Positions 35,219 to 47,860 of a DNA stretch of 64,000 nucleotides are shown piece by piece (the stretch's first letter is position 1; each line of letters opens with the position of its first letter). This stretch comes from Symsagittifera roscoffensis (Eukaryota; Xenacoelomorpha; Acoela; Convolutidae). The notes beneath the pieces were generated by a model. It made no database searches. It worked only from the letters and a program-made list of their open reading frames with translations, and was not told where the DNA came from. Made by a program: the position numbers and the translations under genes. The stretch spans positions 45,081,629-45,145,628 of the forward strand of contig NC_087067.1 in assembly GCF_963678635.1 (NCBI RefSeq), read 5' to 3'.

Positions 35219-36779
35219 GAGACGCGGTGGTTTTTCTTCTTTGTGTTTTTCTGGCCACTCGATACTTTAAAAATCTTAGTAAAAAAACTGAATTATATCT
35301 GCTTTTTTAAAATCTAAATTAGATGTGTGATGGGTTTGCCTCATTCTGAACCAGGTTTTCAATTTACACGAGTTCAGTATTAAAGAACAAGTGTTATAAG
35401 AATCTCTGTGTTTGGACTAAAAAGTCAACACTCGCATCAAAACCTTGCAACCCATTCAATGTAAGAGAATCCTTATTCGGATTCAAAGCTTTTTATAGGT
35501 CTTAGCTATCTAGCTTTACATCGCTCAGATCCTTAATAATTTTAAATTTCAGTACAATTGATGTGAATTTTTTTCTTGAATACCATGAAAGAGTTGCTGT
35601 ACAGATTGAGGTTCTTTAGGGGATGAGGGGTAAACATGCGATTTAAGAGGTAAGTTGATTTGTCTAAATTACTCACAGATTCGTTTGCATTGTAATCGTT
35701 TGAAAGGTAGTATTTTGATGCAATCAAAAGTGTTACTTGCTTAAAAATGTCAGGTTTACCGTTTCTCACCCGTTCCAATAGTCCTGTCATTTTTCGGCCC
35801 CAAATCCATTTGCTAATAAATGTTCCGATACATGCTCTCCATTTATTCTATTCATTTTCGACAATTTCCTACTACCCAAAAAAATGCAGTGTTTGCCTTC
35901 TATTTGTTCAGTTTTTTCATAAATTTGACGGATAATTTCTTGTTTTAATTTTTGATATTGTTTAAAAGGTTTTGTTGATGTTTTCTGGAACTTTTAGTTT
36001 TTTTGTTGCATTCTCCTGTGTGTTGATTTTAAAACTTTTCAGAATACCCGTATTCAATAACCTCATGATTCAGCTCCTCAAGAAAACAACGGTAGGCTTC
36101 GACGTCAAATTTTTTTGTGATAAAGAGAAGAAAAAATATAAAGCTTTAAAAGAATCGACTGATTGCTATAAAATTAAATTGGTTGTAAGTAGAGAAAAGA
36201 ACAACAACAAAAAATGTAACACACCCGAACGCAAAACTCTTACCAATTTTCGATAAGCAAAAAAACCTGCCATCAGCTAGATGTGTTTTTTGACAATTCT
36301 GACAAGCCATCCAAAATAAACTCATTTCAAGTTGGACTTCTCAAATACGGCTCGCATATGCTTCAAATTGAACAATTTAACACCATACACTTTCACTACC
36401 TATTTTTTGTTAATTTTTTTTATTTTAAAGTCAACCATTATTACTTAACAACGTTGGTATCCAATATGAAAGAAAACTGATTTCAAAGAGGCTTCAGATG
36501 AAAGTCAAAAATATAGCGAGAAAAGTTTTGCAGTTAAAAACAAACTTTTTGCGTAATTTTTGAACAGGAATGGCCATGTTGATTGTTCATTTGCGAGAAG
36601 GTTGCAAACCAAAAACAAAAATGTTTTTCATTGAGCTTCAAGGCCCTTATAATTATTAAACGTCCATTGATTGAAAAATAGTGAGTTTCTAGACATCATA
36701 GCCGCTGCAAAAATATTTGGAAAACTCAACTAATGCCAAACAGCTAAAACTTATCAATTTTAAAACCATTTCCGAGCTT

Positions 36780-38690
36780 GACCCTGTTAGACAACCGCTT
36801 TTATCCGCTCTGTTTGGATTACTTTCAAATAACAGCAAAGCTCAAGGGTCTGCCGGCCCTTTTTTTAAACCCAGCACTCCGAGAAAAGGGCGATTGTACT
36901 GGTTTTGAATTGCTCAAGTAATTCTTGTGTTTAGTATTTTCTGCGGACTTGTTCTGCTATTTGTCCATGACTTTTGCAACTAAGCGTTTAAAAAAACACA
37001 TGTTTTTGGTTTGAGACAATTTTGTTGGGATCTAACGGGTTATTTTTCTTTAAATAAAATTGTAAAATTTGCTTTTTCGGTTAAGATCAAAAATTGCTTA
37101 GGCAGGTAGGATAGAATGTCCCAGAGAATTAGAAGAATGAAAGTTTGGTCTGATTTAGATAAGAATGTCGAGACTTAACAGAGCCAAAAAAACTCACCCA
37201 ACCGAAAATACATAGTTAAAATGATTTGCAATTTTTATATCCTGGGTTATTTTTTCATTGAATGAGCTATATATAGTGATTTTCCATTAAAATATAGTGA
37301 TTTTCTAGACAATTTCAGCCGGCACAAAAATATTTCAAAATTCAGCTAATGCCAAACAGCTAAAGTTTTATCAACTTCATAACCAATTTCGAGCTTGAAC
37401 CTATTAGACAACCGCTTTTATCCGCTCTGTTTGGATTATTTTCAAATAAACGCAAAGCTCAAGGGTCTGCCGGCCCTTTTTCTAACCCAGCACTCCGAGA
37501 AAAGGGCAATTGTACTGGTTTTGAATTGCTCAAGTAATTCTTGTGTTTAGTATTTTCTGCGGACTTGTTCTGCTATTTGTCCATGACTTTTGCAACTAAG
37601 CGTTTAAAAAAACACATGTTTTTGGTTTGAGACAATTTTTTGGGATCTAACGGGTTGTTTTTCTTTAATTAAAATTGTAAAATTTGCTTTTTTGGTTAAG
37701 ATCAAAAATTGCTTAGGCATGTAGGATAGAATGTCCCAGAGAATTAGAAGAATGAAAGTTTGGTCTGATATAGATAAGAATGTCGAGACTTAACAGAGCC
37801 AAAAAACTCACCCAACCGAAAATACATAGTTAAAATGATTTGCAATTTTTATATCCTGGGTTATTTTTTCATTGAATGAGTTATATATAGTGATTTTCCA
37901 TTAAAATATAGTGATTTTCTAGACAATTTCAGCCGGCACAAAAATATTTCAAAATTCAGCTAATGCCAAACAGCTAAAGTTTTATCAACTTCATAACCAA
38001 TTTCGAGCTTGAACCTATTAGACAACCGCTTTTATCCGCTCTGTTTGGATTATTTTCAAATAAACGCAAAGCTCAAGGGTCTGCCGGCCCTTTTTCTAAC
38101 CCAGCACTCCGAGAAAAGGGCAATTGTACTGGTTTTGAATTGCTCAAGTAATTCTTGTGTTTAGTATTTTCTGCGGACTTGTTCTGCTATTTGTCCATGA
38201 CTTTTGCAACTAAGCGTTTAAAAAAACACATGTTTTTGGTTTGAGACAATTTTTTGGGATCTAACGGGTTGTTTTTCTTTAATTAAAATTGTAAAATTTG
38301 CTTTTTTGGTTAAGATCAAAAATTGCTTAGGCATGTAGGATAGAATGTCCCAGAGAATTAGAAGAATGAAAGTTTGGTCTGATATAGATAAGAATGTCGA
38401 GACTTAACAGAGCCAAAAAACTCACCCAACCGAAAATACATAGTTAAAATGATTTGCAATTTTTATATCCTGGGTTATTTTTTCATTGAATGAGTTATAT
38501 ATAGTGATTTTCCATTAAAATATAGTGATTTTCTAGACAATTTCAGCCGGCACAAAAATATTTCAAAATTCAGCTAATGCCAAACAGCTAAAGTTTTATC
38601 AACTTCATAACCAATTTCGAGCTTGAACCTATTCGAGAGCCGCTTTTATCCGCTCTCTTTGAATTTTTGACAAGTCAGGGTTTGCCGGCC
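36780..38690 (+). repeat. 614-bp tandem array, three units plus partial
   Basis: The R1 core GCCGGCCC lies at 36852, 37469, 38083 and 38684 (offsets 617, 614, 601). The two middle units are almost identical. D1 has only one interval at the matching place, so the array expanded after the macro-duplication. Confidence 0.92.
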
Positions 38691-40400
38691 CCTATCCTTA
38701 ACCTAGCACTCCGAGAAAATGGCCATTGTACTGATATTGGATAACTAGTGCACAAACGATTCTTGCTTTTTGTACTGTTTGTGGGGATTCTGCAGAAAAA
38801 TTCTTTTTCGAAAAAAAAATTTCAAAAAAGAGAATTGTTTTTTGATTTTCAAAAGACGAATGATTTGAACAAAGAAAGGACAAAACATTCGGGATTCTGC
38901 AGAAAACATCTTTTTGAAAAAAAAATAAAATAGAATTGTTATCTGAATTTCAAAAGACGAAAGAATTGAAGGAAGAAAGGACAAAACTTACGCTGGCTTA
39001 AAACAAACTAGATAACGCTCTGAAAAAGTACAGATAAGTTTACAGACAGACATAATATTTTGTGTTCTTGTGTTTTCAACGCGGTAATTTTTCTTCTTTG
39101 TGTTTTTCTGGCCACTCGATACTTCAAAAATCTTAGAAAACTTTTCGTAGGAAAGTGTTTTTTTTTTGCAGTTTGCCCATTATTTTCCACATACTAGGTT
39201 GGACTCAGCTGTGCTGATGCCAAAACGCCAGCAAAATGCCAAAATTGTAGTTCCAGCTATTCAACTTTCAGCCGCATCCTGCTGATTCCAAAAGGAGGAT
39301 AGAAATATATTTTTTTATTTGACACCATGTTTTTTATACAAGTACAATCAAAACAGAGACAAAACTCGTCAGTTTTTTTTGTGTTACTAATCAATTTTGT
39401 TTGGTTACAATCTGGTTTTCCTGATTGATCATATCATAAGACTCGCCACACTTTTTCCTTATAAATGCAAGAGAAGGGGCAGCATTTTTAAATCCAACAC
39501 TAGCTCGTGATTTGTTTCGTAGGTTATTTTGAGACCCAAGTCATTGAAGTCATTAAAAATCTGTGAGAGAAGGAAAAAACAACCAATAAGTGCGCTCTGA
39601 GAAACTTATTTTAGAATGACTAAAGAGCAGCTTGTTCAAAATCTAAGATATTTTTTTATGCGGGAGGTGTTGTGCTAAATTAAATGAGTCCTGCACAATG
39701 TGATCGTAGATTTCATCGGTTTGGTTGGGTGAAAAATGCGTATGTGCAAGCGGATGCGATACCAGATACATTAATCAGAATTGAATGTATATAATAGAGC
39801 ATTTGGGAGTAAATTTAAAGGTTGCCTTGGCTTATCAGAAAGATGATGTTTCCTAAAATCTGAAAAAAATTTTGTCTTTGACGATGGAAAGATAAATTTA
39901 CTTCTGTAATGAAAACAGGGAAGAACGGGGAGAATTTCAGATAACTCTGATTTACGGTAGTTAACTTCGTTAACAGTTTCAATACTTTATTGTTTTGTTA
40001 CAATTAGTGAAACAAAAGGTCCGTGTCAAAAGGGACCTATCAACCATGTTCGTTTCCGTTTTTTTCATAGTCACTAATGAGTTAATAAGTATGAGTTTTT
40101 GCCGAAGCACGGACACGCGTCTCATCATATGGACAGAAAAAATTTAATGATATGGAATAACATGGGTTTCTAAAATTTTTTTCTTTTTTCTTTTTTTGCT
40201 TTTTAAATTTTTTAAATCTGGTTAGAAACAGAAAAAGTATGTTAAGAATTGAGTGTTACTTATTTCAAAAAATCAATAAAAATGAACGTTGCTCGTTCCA
40301 AAATATCAACAAAAATCGTTTTGTTTGGTTTATAACTCAAATTATTCGATACTTTTAACTCACAACGTTAAAGCTAGATGTTAATTCAAATCATACTGAC
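38640..40400. repeat. Repeat block K, copy 4
   Basis: Same segment order as the other copies. A local duplication of about 110 bp (GGATTCTGCAGAAAA twice, 38785 and 38891) is unique to this copy. Confidence 0.82.
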
Positions 40401-41339
40401 TCATAATTCTTTTTAAAAAACCAAATTAAATCTTTTTTGGTTTTCGAGTAACCCTTCCTCCTGGTGACCTTTTGAGCATCTGACTTTCCTACGATTGTGC
40501 CAAGGCTACGATTGTGCTCAAGACGCGTCTCAACCGTTTCGTTTTTTTTTCTGTAGTATTATTAAATGACAGACATTTTGTGCATATCCAAGTTCAGTTA
40601 ATTTATTTTTTCGCTCGAAAAAAAATTCGTTGCATGACGCTATAAATTTTGGTTTCTTTCTAAAAAAACTTTGAATTTGAAAGAAGACTCCATCCTAGTT
40701 TCATTTTGGTGCTTGCATTTACTTATGTCTCGAGTACAGCAATGAGCGAGTGTAAGAAAATCCTATTAGCCAGAAAAAAAACCAAATTGTTCTAAATAGG
40801 CACTAACAAAATTTTTTTTAGCACTGGCTTTGTGCAATAAACTAATTTAAATTCATAAAACTGGTAATTAAATTAAGAAGCATCTTTTTAAGCAAGTATA
40901 AGAGAATGAAATCAAAGTCTAGGAGCTAAAACAAGGAGTTCTTGCAGCACTAGTTTGCTGTTAAGTTAAATGTCGAAGAGGTTAATGAGGACTTAATTTG
41001 TTTGGTTATGAAATGATTAGTTAGTAATTTGTACGGAATTGTGTTGTTCGTTAGTAAATTGTTAGATACCCTCGTATAATTATTTAGAAAAAATGCTCAG
41101 CTAAACACTTAAAGTTTTCGTCTTAAAACTCTCAGTTACCTTTTTGTTTTAAAAAAAAACAGACAAAAATTATTTTGTTGGCATCCCATTATTTTTTTTT
41201 CAAATAAATTTTTCCAATGTTTGGAGGGCCAAGGCAAAAGATCAAAAGGAAAAAAATAATGACAATTATTACGAGGTGAGTTTCAGTAAATCGCAAAAAT
41301 GTCAAACAACATTTTATGTATTTATGTTTATTTTGGGGT

Positions 41340-42375
41340 GAAAATAACTGTTTTGATTGAACACTTTGGAACACGTTTCACTGTTAGTTTTAAGTTTTTG
41401 GGAAATTAAACATGTCAAATGCCATATCGTAGCAGCCCTTGAAGATTGATTTTAGATTCGATTCATTGAAGCGCAAGATTTTGTCTTTGTCTGATTCTAA
41501 AATAGATAATTTGGAATTTCAAAAACTGAAGCCTTATACTATTTTGGTTCCGACTCACAACTTGATTGGATAAACTCACCAAACATGCATTGAGACGGTA
41601 GAATAAACTATGCTTTTTTCCTTTTTGATGTTTTAAAAATTTTCTCTTGCAAGTTTTGTCCTAAAAAACAGAAAACACCGGACTGCATACAGCAATTAAA
41701 AAAATTGTGTTCATCTTTTGAATTCTGCTGGTGAGGTCATGGTACAGCCAGCAGTTTCTGTAATTGAGGACAGAGTGAATTTAAAGAAAACCGTCTTTTC
41801 TGCTCAATTCTTCCAGCAGCCCCCCTTTCCTCGAGTGAACATGGGATAAGTCAATTTTTTCTGCCAGTGGGCCTCAAGGAAAATATCAACCCCGCCGATC
41901 TTATAAGAGACACCGCGGAAATATTAGACAAATTTCCTCCTAAAATAAAGACGTCAGGATCATCAGAGGAAGCCCCAGCCAAAAACGCCTCTGTCCTGAG
42001 TGACCAAGCGGTTGTTCGTAGAATGAACGCATTCATTATCGAGAAGAGACAAAAAGGTCAACCGATAAGTTAAATCTGACTCTACCCTGAAGCAGAGGCT
42101 TGACTAAAATCTCGGTTATTCTTTTAACAGGGCAATGAAGGAAATGTAGGATTCTCATACTCATACCCTCATTGGAATATAAGTGCTTGGTTGACCTAAA
42201 AAGGAAGTCATAAAGGAGCTCTCTATCGGCCGAATCAGATGTTCAACAGCAACCCATCAAAGCAAACGCAGACCTGATTGATTCCCTCATTTTTGTATTA
42301 AAAAGCGAAAATGAGTCGAACTTTTTACCTCAGTTCCAAGTAAGTCTTTCAAATTTAAGCTCTAGGTTGGTCATA
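41340..42375 (+). pseudogene. LTR/leader and gag relic of Gypsy family 2 (copy in D2)
   Basis: Counterpart of 33290-34330. It has the LTR-like part, then CATGGTACAGCCAGCA (41738), the 68-codon gag-like frame at 41867-42073 and gag-like text to about 42370. The similarity then jumps to the RNase-H-like patch (42376-42545), skipping the middle present in D1. Confidence 0.6.
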
Positions 42376-42699
42376 GTTTGATCATTGACAGTTCGGTACA
42401 CACACCACGCTTTTTACGCTACCGATGACTCAAACAACGGTTTTGTGATAACTCTGATTCTTTTTTAAGCTTAGAGAAATAATTACTGCTGTTTAAGGTC
42501 ATTTCATTCTTCAAGCATCATGATACCGAGTGTGTGAGATGTTTAAACTTCTTTGTGAAAAATTAAGAAACTGTTTTCTTACATAATCATTTTAGCTCTC
42601 TATTTTGAGTTAGAATTTTTCGGCTAATGTTCAACAAAAGATGTTTCTTTGAAATAAAGTGGAATGATGAATTCTAATTTTCTCCTTCTTTACCTTGCC

Positions 42700-43138
42700 T
42701 ACAGGTGTGTCATGAAAGTCTGTGCAAATAACCTGTGCAAAAATTTGTGTTGAAAATGCTCATTTGAGTTGAAAATAAATGTTATGATTGAGCACTTTGG
42801 AACCTTTTTACTGGTAATTTTAGTTTTTTGATAAATAAAACATGTCAAAGTCCATAACATAGCAATCATAAAAGAATGATTTTAGATTTGATTCAATGTA
42901 GCGCAAGATTTTATCTACTGCTGATTCTAGTATATTTAATTTGGAATTTCAAAAGTTGAAGCTGGTTCCTACTCACCAAACGTGCATTCAGACGGTAGAA
43001 AGAACATTGCTTTTTTTTACTTTTGAGGTTTTTAAATTTGTGTTTTTGCAAGTTTTTGTCTTAAAAACAGAAACACAGGACTACAACCAGCAATCGAAAA
43101 GAAAGTAGTTTTCAATTTTTGATTTCTGCTGTTAATGT
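42700..43138 (+). repeat. 5' LTR-like sequence and primer-site candidate
   Basis: Similar over its length to 33290-33690, 41340-41735 and, past the pol relic, 49800-50285, which is what LTRs predict. It ends ...TGTCA followed by TGGCACAGCC (43140 onward). CA then TGG is the usual LTR end plus tRNA primer-binding site. The same bases would also read as a gag start (M-A-Q-P-A). Confidence 0.5.
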
Positions 43139-44190
43139 CATGGCACAGCCAGCAATTTCTGTAAATGGAGCAGAGGACTGAATTCTTTTGACCCCCCTCT
43201 TTTCTGGTCAAATCTTCCATCGGCCCCCCGTTCCTCGGGTAAACATGAGATAGGTCAATTTTTTCTGCCAGTGGCCCTCAAGGACATTATTAGCCCTGCC
43301 GACTTTTTAAGAGACTCCGCGGAGATTCTAAACAAATCTCATCCTACAACGAAGACGTAAGGACCATCAGAGGATGCCCGAGCTAAACAGCCAAAAACGA
43401 GGGACCCCAGCCGCTGTTCGTAGAATGAACGCATTCAATATCGAGAGGAGACAAAAAGGGCACCCGATAAATCAAATCTGACTCTACCCTGAAACAGAAG
43501 CTTGACTAAAATATCGGTAATTTTTTTTAAATGGTAATGAAGGAAAGGTACGATTCTCATACTCATACACTCATTTGAATGCAAGAGCTGATTTTTAATA
43601 GACATCAAAAACAGCTGCATTGCTTTGCTCAAGGGCGAGAGCTATTACATTTTCGAACGCATCAAAATGTACAATATCATGTTTATACAAGACAATGATT
43701 AGTTTTTCTCTTTTTAAGCGCATTTGAACGCGCCTGTTACTTTGTGATATTGACCTAAGAATGTAATCTTAAAGGAGCTCTCCATCGGCCGAACCGGAGA
43801 CATCGATGTTCAACAGCAACTCATCAAAGCAAACGCTGACTTGGACGATTCCCTCAATTTTGCATTCAAATGCAAAAATGAGTTCAATCGTTTAGCTCAG
43901 TTCCAAAAAAATTTGCGAATTAAAGCTTTAGGCTGGTCAAGGTTAAACAGGAGCTGTTATCTCCTACTCATCCAGTGAAAAACAACTACTGTGGTCGTGA
44001 AGGTTGTAGTAATTGCTCGAACAGGCAAAATCAGAATAACAAGCGATCCTATTTTTGCGGCAATTATTTCTCTTTTGAACATAGAATATTGTACCTAGCA
44101 ATGAAGGTTACGAGCAGGACATTTCACCATTTGCCGCAATTCTTCAAAGATGCGTGTCAATCTAGTATGAGGTAAGAAACGCACATCTAG
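43139..44190 (+). pseudogene. Gag relic, family 2
   Basis: Third copy of the gag-like sequence, broken by stops. At 43975-44175 a frame contains Y-C-G-R-E-G-C-S-N-C and later Y-F-C-G-N-Y, which look like worn zinc-knuckle motifs. The reading is tentative. Confidence 0.45.
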
Positions 44191-45129
44191 TTCCACTTTG
44201 GAGTTCGGTTTTCTCGACATCTAGTACTACAGTCCCAGGTAACAGTCTCGAGTCTTTTGCTTCTACATCTGGAAAGTTAAGAAGCCCAAGTATTCAAATT
44301 AGATCGGCCGAAAAATATTTGAATTGACCATCGACATCAGAAGTCCGGTCTCCTTCCTAAACGAACGTACTACCGATCTACTTTTAAAGGAAGAACCCAT
44401 CGCTGATGTTCAAGTATAGTACTCAGCACGCGGTTGGCACCAACAACGTAGACTACATCAAACGCCCGATATATTTCTTAAGTTCGGTAACAATCCCAAT
44501 CTCGTAAATGGAATGAAAGGTAATCGACGTTTTGTTTTTAGTCTCGGGAACAGGACTAAAAAACTACTTCGACTTGACCTTGGAAGTTGCGAGTCGTATT
44601 GGCCCAGCTAAAACCCGCCAAAGTTAACCTTTTGGAGGAGACTATTGTATTCAAGATCTTATACCAGATATTAGGAGAACCATTTTAGGAGAAGGAATGC
44701 CCATGTTTTCGATCGTTTCGAGCAATCAAAAACTCATAATGTTTATACGAATTTGTATGTTCGCCTCATCTCTAGAAAGTTATAGAGAAGAAAAGATTCA
44801 AATCACATACAATAACCCGTTGTCGGTGAAACAAAGGATCTATTGAACGACAATCGTATTCGAAAGCTCGAAAAGAGCACTAGCAGTCATTTCATCACTC
44901 CTATTGCGTTTGACGCAAAAAAAGATGATTAGATCAAATGAGCCCTTAACGCGAAGCCTATGAATGCTAAACACTGGGAAAACAAGTACCATATCCTGAA
45001 AATGCACATGTTAATAGATTCAGTTGCTTAGATCATCACTAAAGTTTTGAAGGGTAAATTGCGGTTCACGTCTTCAAACGCTTTTAGACAACTTACACTT
45101 CAACTCTAACTAGTAGCCAGTGTATCTTC
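44191..45129 (+). pseudogene. Worn protease / RT N-terminal region
   Basis: Between the gag relic and the RT palm only short pol-like fragments can be read in changing frames, for example around 44870-44960. No protease active site is visible. The placement is by position. Confidence 0.35.
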
Positions 45130-45555
45130 AGCTAGCTTTTTGTGTGGAGAAGTTAAAGGAAGTTATTCTTTTAAATGGGATTCTACGGGTTCATTGACAT
45201 GCCGACAGATTTCCAGAAAGCCATGAATTACACTTTACAAAAAATGGAAGGAGTGATTTCCTGCGTCGACTACATCTTAGTGGCCACAAAAGATGACTTT
45301 TTTGGACCAAAACTTCTTGTGTGAAGAAGCGATTCAGCGGTTAGATACTGCAGATTGGGAGCTCGAACACAGTGAGTATGAATTTTTCCGTCAAACACTT
45401 GAATTGGTTGAGTTATGAAACTGACGAAAATGGCTTTTCTCCAAGGTTCTCGCAAAATAAGTCACTCAAAATTATCCGTATAACTAAGCAGCTACAATCG
45501 CTTATGGAGACAATAAACATTTACAACGTTTCACGCCGGATTTGCACAAAATAAT
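45130..45555 (+). pseudogene. Reverse transcriptase palm relic, family 2
   Basis: From 45181 the frame reads FYGFIDMPTDFQKAM, the conserved RT strand-helix before the catalytic box. It is followed at 45265-45273 by V-D-Y where the x-D-D box should be, so the second catalytic Asp is replaced. After a frameshift, thumb-like text (EEAIQRLDTADWELE, then WLSYETDENGFSPRFS) runs to about 45455. Confidence 0.75.
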
Positions 45556-45679
45556 TGTGCACTTTTGTTTGTCACTGAAAACTTGTAATAAGCAATGCTT
45601 TGTGTGGCGAAAGGCCCAAAATATCGCTTTTGGTTAAAAAAAAATGGTTGAACTCATTGAAAAAATACCGTGTTTTTTA

Positions 45680-46160
45680 TTAAGATTCCTCAAAGCAACC
45701 ACACATTAAGTGCAATGCGAGCCACTGCGGATTAGGAGCGTGCTTCGACCAGGACGTGGAACCGAACGTCTGGGCTCCAGCCGCGTTTGCTTCGCGTTTC
45801 CTCAAAAACGCTGAAACCAAGTACAGCACTAACGAGCTCGATCGGTACACTGTCGTATGGTCCTGTGAACCTTTCCGCACTTCGCAACTTGCTTATCGTT
45901 TCCAAATACCAACTGACCATAAGGCCATTATTTAACGCGCTAATTGATCACTACGGAAAGAATCCTCATCGATTGCGCTTATCTCAGTGGGCGAAAATAC
46001 TCCAACCGTTTGATTTTGAGATAATTTATTTACCGTCTGTCACCATTGTGAACTACTTAACGCAGTATTCTACAGTTGATGCTCCCTTAAATTTTCAAAA
46101 TGACAAAGTTTTTGTCATAAAAATGGTCCAAATTTTTAACAAAGCCATTAGTAAAAATTA
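45680..46160 (+). pseudogene. RNase H relic, family 2
   Basis: Text at 45815-46085 includes YSTNELDRY and, in other frames, TDHKA and LQPFDFEIIYLPS. These are the standard RNase H middle and end motifs of Ty3/Gypsy elements. Frames change at least twice and stops are present. Confidence 0.75.
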
Positions 46161-47105
46161 AAACAAAATATAAAGTTAAAAAAGATGTATCATGCTGGTC
46201 AAAATCGACAATGTTCCGAGGCAACTAGATTCGATGGTAAAATTTCAGGTCAAGAAGCTCACAGCAAATTGGTCAACCAATCAGAATCCGCTTATTTAAT
46301 TAGTACATCGTCGCATGAAGGCGTTCTAATCAAGACTTACACTGTTAACAAATCGGAGTTCGCGCTCGAATCTAGCAAAAGTGTTGCTAGAAGGCGTCGA
46401 AAACTTAACTTAAATTATCAGCCAAACACAGCAAGCAAGAAACTTTTTTGGGCAGGCAAATCAGCAAATAGAGGGCGTGTAAGAATTAGCTTTCGCCCAA
46501 TATGATTGCACTATGCACTTGGATCGATCATAATTCTCACCGCTAAGGGTAGACATGTTAAGCGCGGGAAAAATCATCAGCTAATCACGTTTCAGTATCA
46601 AATTGAAACTAGAAAAAACCGAACAATGTTAAAAACTCTTTGTCTCCGACCTGAGCTTGATCATAACGCTCGCTCTCAAATTATGAATACCTCTAATAGT
46701 AGCATTAGTCTAGCAGTTCTACTTTAGAGCAAACAAAGCTACAATCTGTTGCAGAGAAAACCCAATGAACTTTCCGAACTTCTCACGTCCAGGACCGAGA
46801 AGCTCCTTTTGGTCGCGAAAACTTAGCAGAAGCGGTTGTTTCGATCAAAACGGGAAACGAATAAAGATCCGCGAAATTGGACCGCTTTGTAGCCTTTCGG
46901 ACTAGCATTAGGAAAGAATTTCATGCAAAGCTTCTCAAGACGCTTAGACTACGCCGGCTCAACAAACGAGCCAATGTTCAGACGAACGCAGTTATAGAGG
47001 ATTTCGCTGTCAACAACTGAACACCACTGTTGTCGAAGACGAAGTTGATGTCGTGATCCTCCCTGAGATATAGGCGTCCTGACGTTCAAAAAACTAGGAG
47101 CATAT
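46161..47105 (+). pseudogene. Pol spacer and integrase N-terminus, unreadable
   Basis: A 106-codon basic frame (46185-46505) and a 73-codon frame (46506-46727) sit here without recognisable domains. By order this is the RNase H to integrase spacer. Confidence 0.35.
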
Positions 47106-47860
47106 ATGGCGCAATTTTGCACCAAGGTGGCTGTTATGAGCAATTGTGTTATCGTAGATATCAAGTTGGCGACCCCAGAGCAGCTCAAAAGATGGATTCT
47201 AGCGAGACTTCACAGATCGCACCAGTGTCAAGAGGCAAAGATATCCGCCCTGAGTGGATCTGGTGGCATTTCTTGGATAGGCAAATTATTGAAACCCACG
47301 AGAAGGTACGCGAATGCAATCTGTTTGGTAAGAATCTGAAAACTACCCAGTTTTTCCAATCTGCAAATCCGTTACCGGAATTGGTTGTTCAAAATCAAAA
47401 AATTTGGTTACACTTTGCTGGTCCAAATTTAGATGGATCCAAAAGGAGAGTGTAGGGAAACCGGTCCAAAGGGAAAACAAAATTTACTTTTTTGTCGCCA
47501 TCAATCGGTTCTAGATTTTCCCATCGGTTTTTTTAACCAGAACAACGAGTTAAAAAAAGTAATTAAGTTCGTAGAGTCCTTCATCCGAAACCCTTGAATA
47601 CCTCGGGCAACTAAAAGGGACGACAGCTCTGGGTTCAAAATGATCCTGTTAAGCAAAATTGTAACTTTACAGGCAAAATCCAGGCTCTCACACTGGTAGG
47701 TGAGCTTCGTGAAAAAAGTCTCGTAGAACGTTCAATTCAAAGGTTCAAACATAAAAATGATACTTCGGTTCAAGGATTGCAACAAAAGCTTCTCACTCCA
47801 ATAGGTTTTTAGTAGAAAACCGAAAACTAAATAGTTTTGTCAAAAATGATACTTCAGTTC
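47106..47860 (+). pseudogene. Integrase relic, family 2
   Basis: The frame at 47117-47455 contains VRECNLFGKNLKTTQ, the end of the HHCC zinc region with its last Cys changed to Phe. It continues LHFAGPNLDG, the first catalytic strand, with the usual Asp replaced by His/Phe context. Further on, LVERSIQRFKHKND includes the third catalytic residue (Glu codon 47726-47728). The middle Asp region is not readable. Confidence 0.75.

Larger units (their letters stand above)
35223..42545 (+). repeat. Macro-repeat unit D2 (about 7.3 kb)
   Basis: Direct repeat of D1. It differs by two extra copies of the 614-bp unit (36780-38690), a duplicated 110-bp patch near 38885-38990, and loss of the stretch matching about 34340-35035. 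These differences account for the offset, which grows from about 6.7 to about 8.05 kb. Confidence 0.88.

Noticed and set aside
14080-42545. CRISPR-like array or bacterial satellite
   Set aside because: Repeat units are hundreds to thousands of bases, no spacer pattern, and the content is eukaryotic retroelement DNA.
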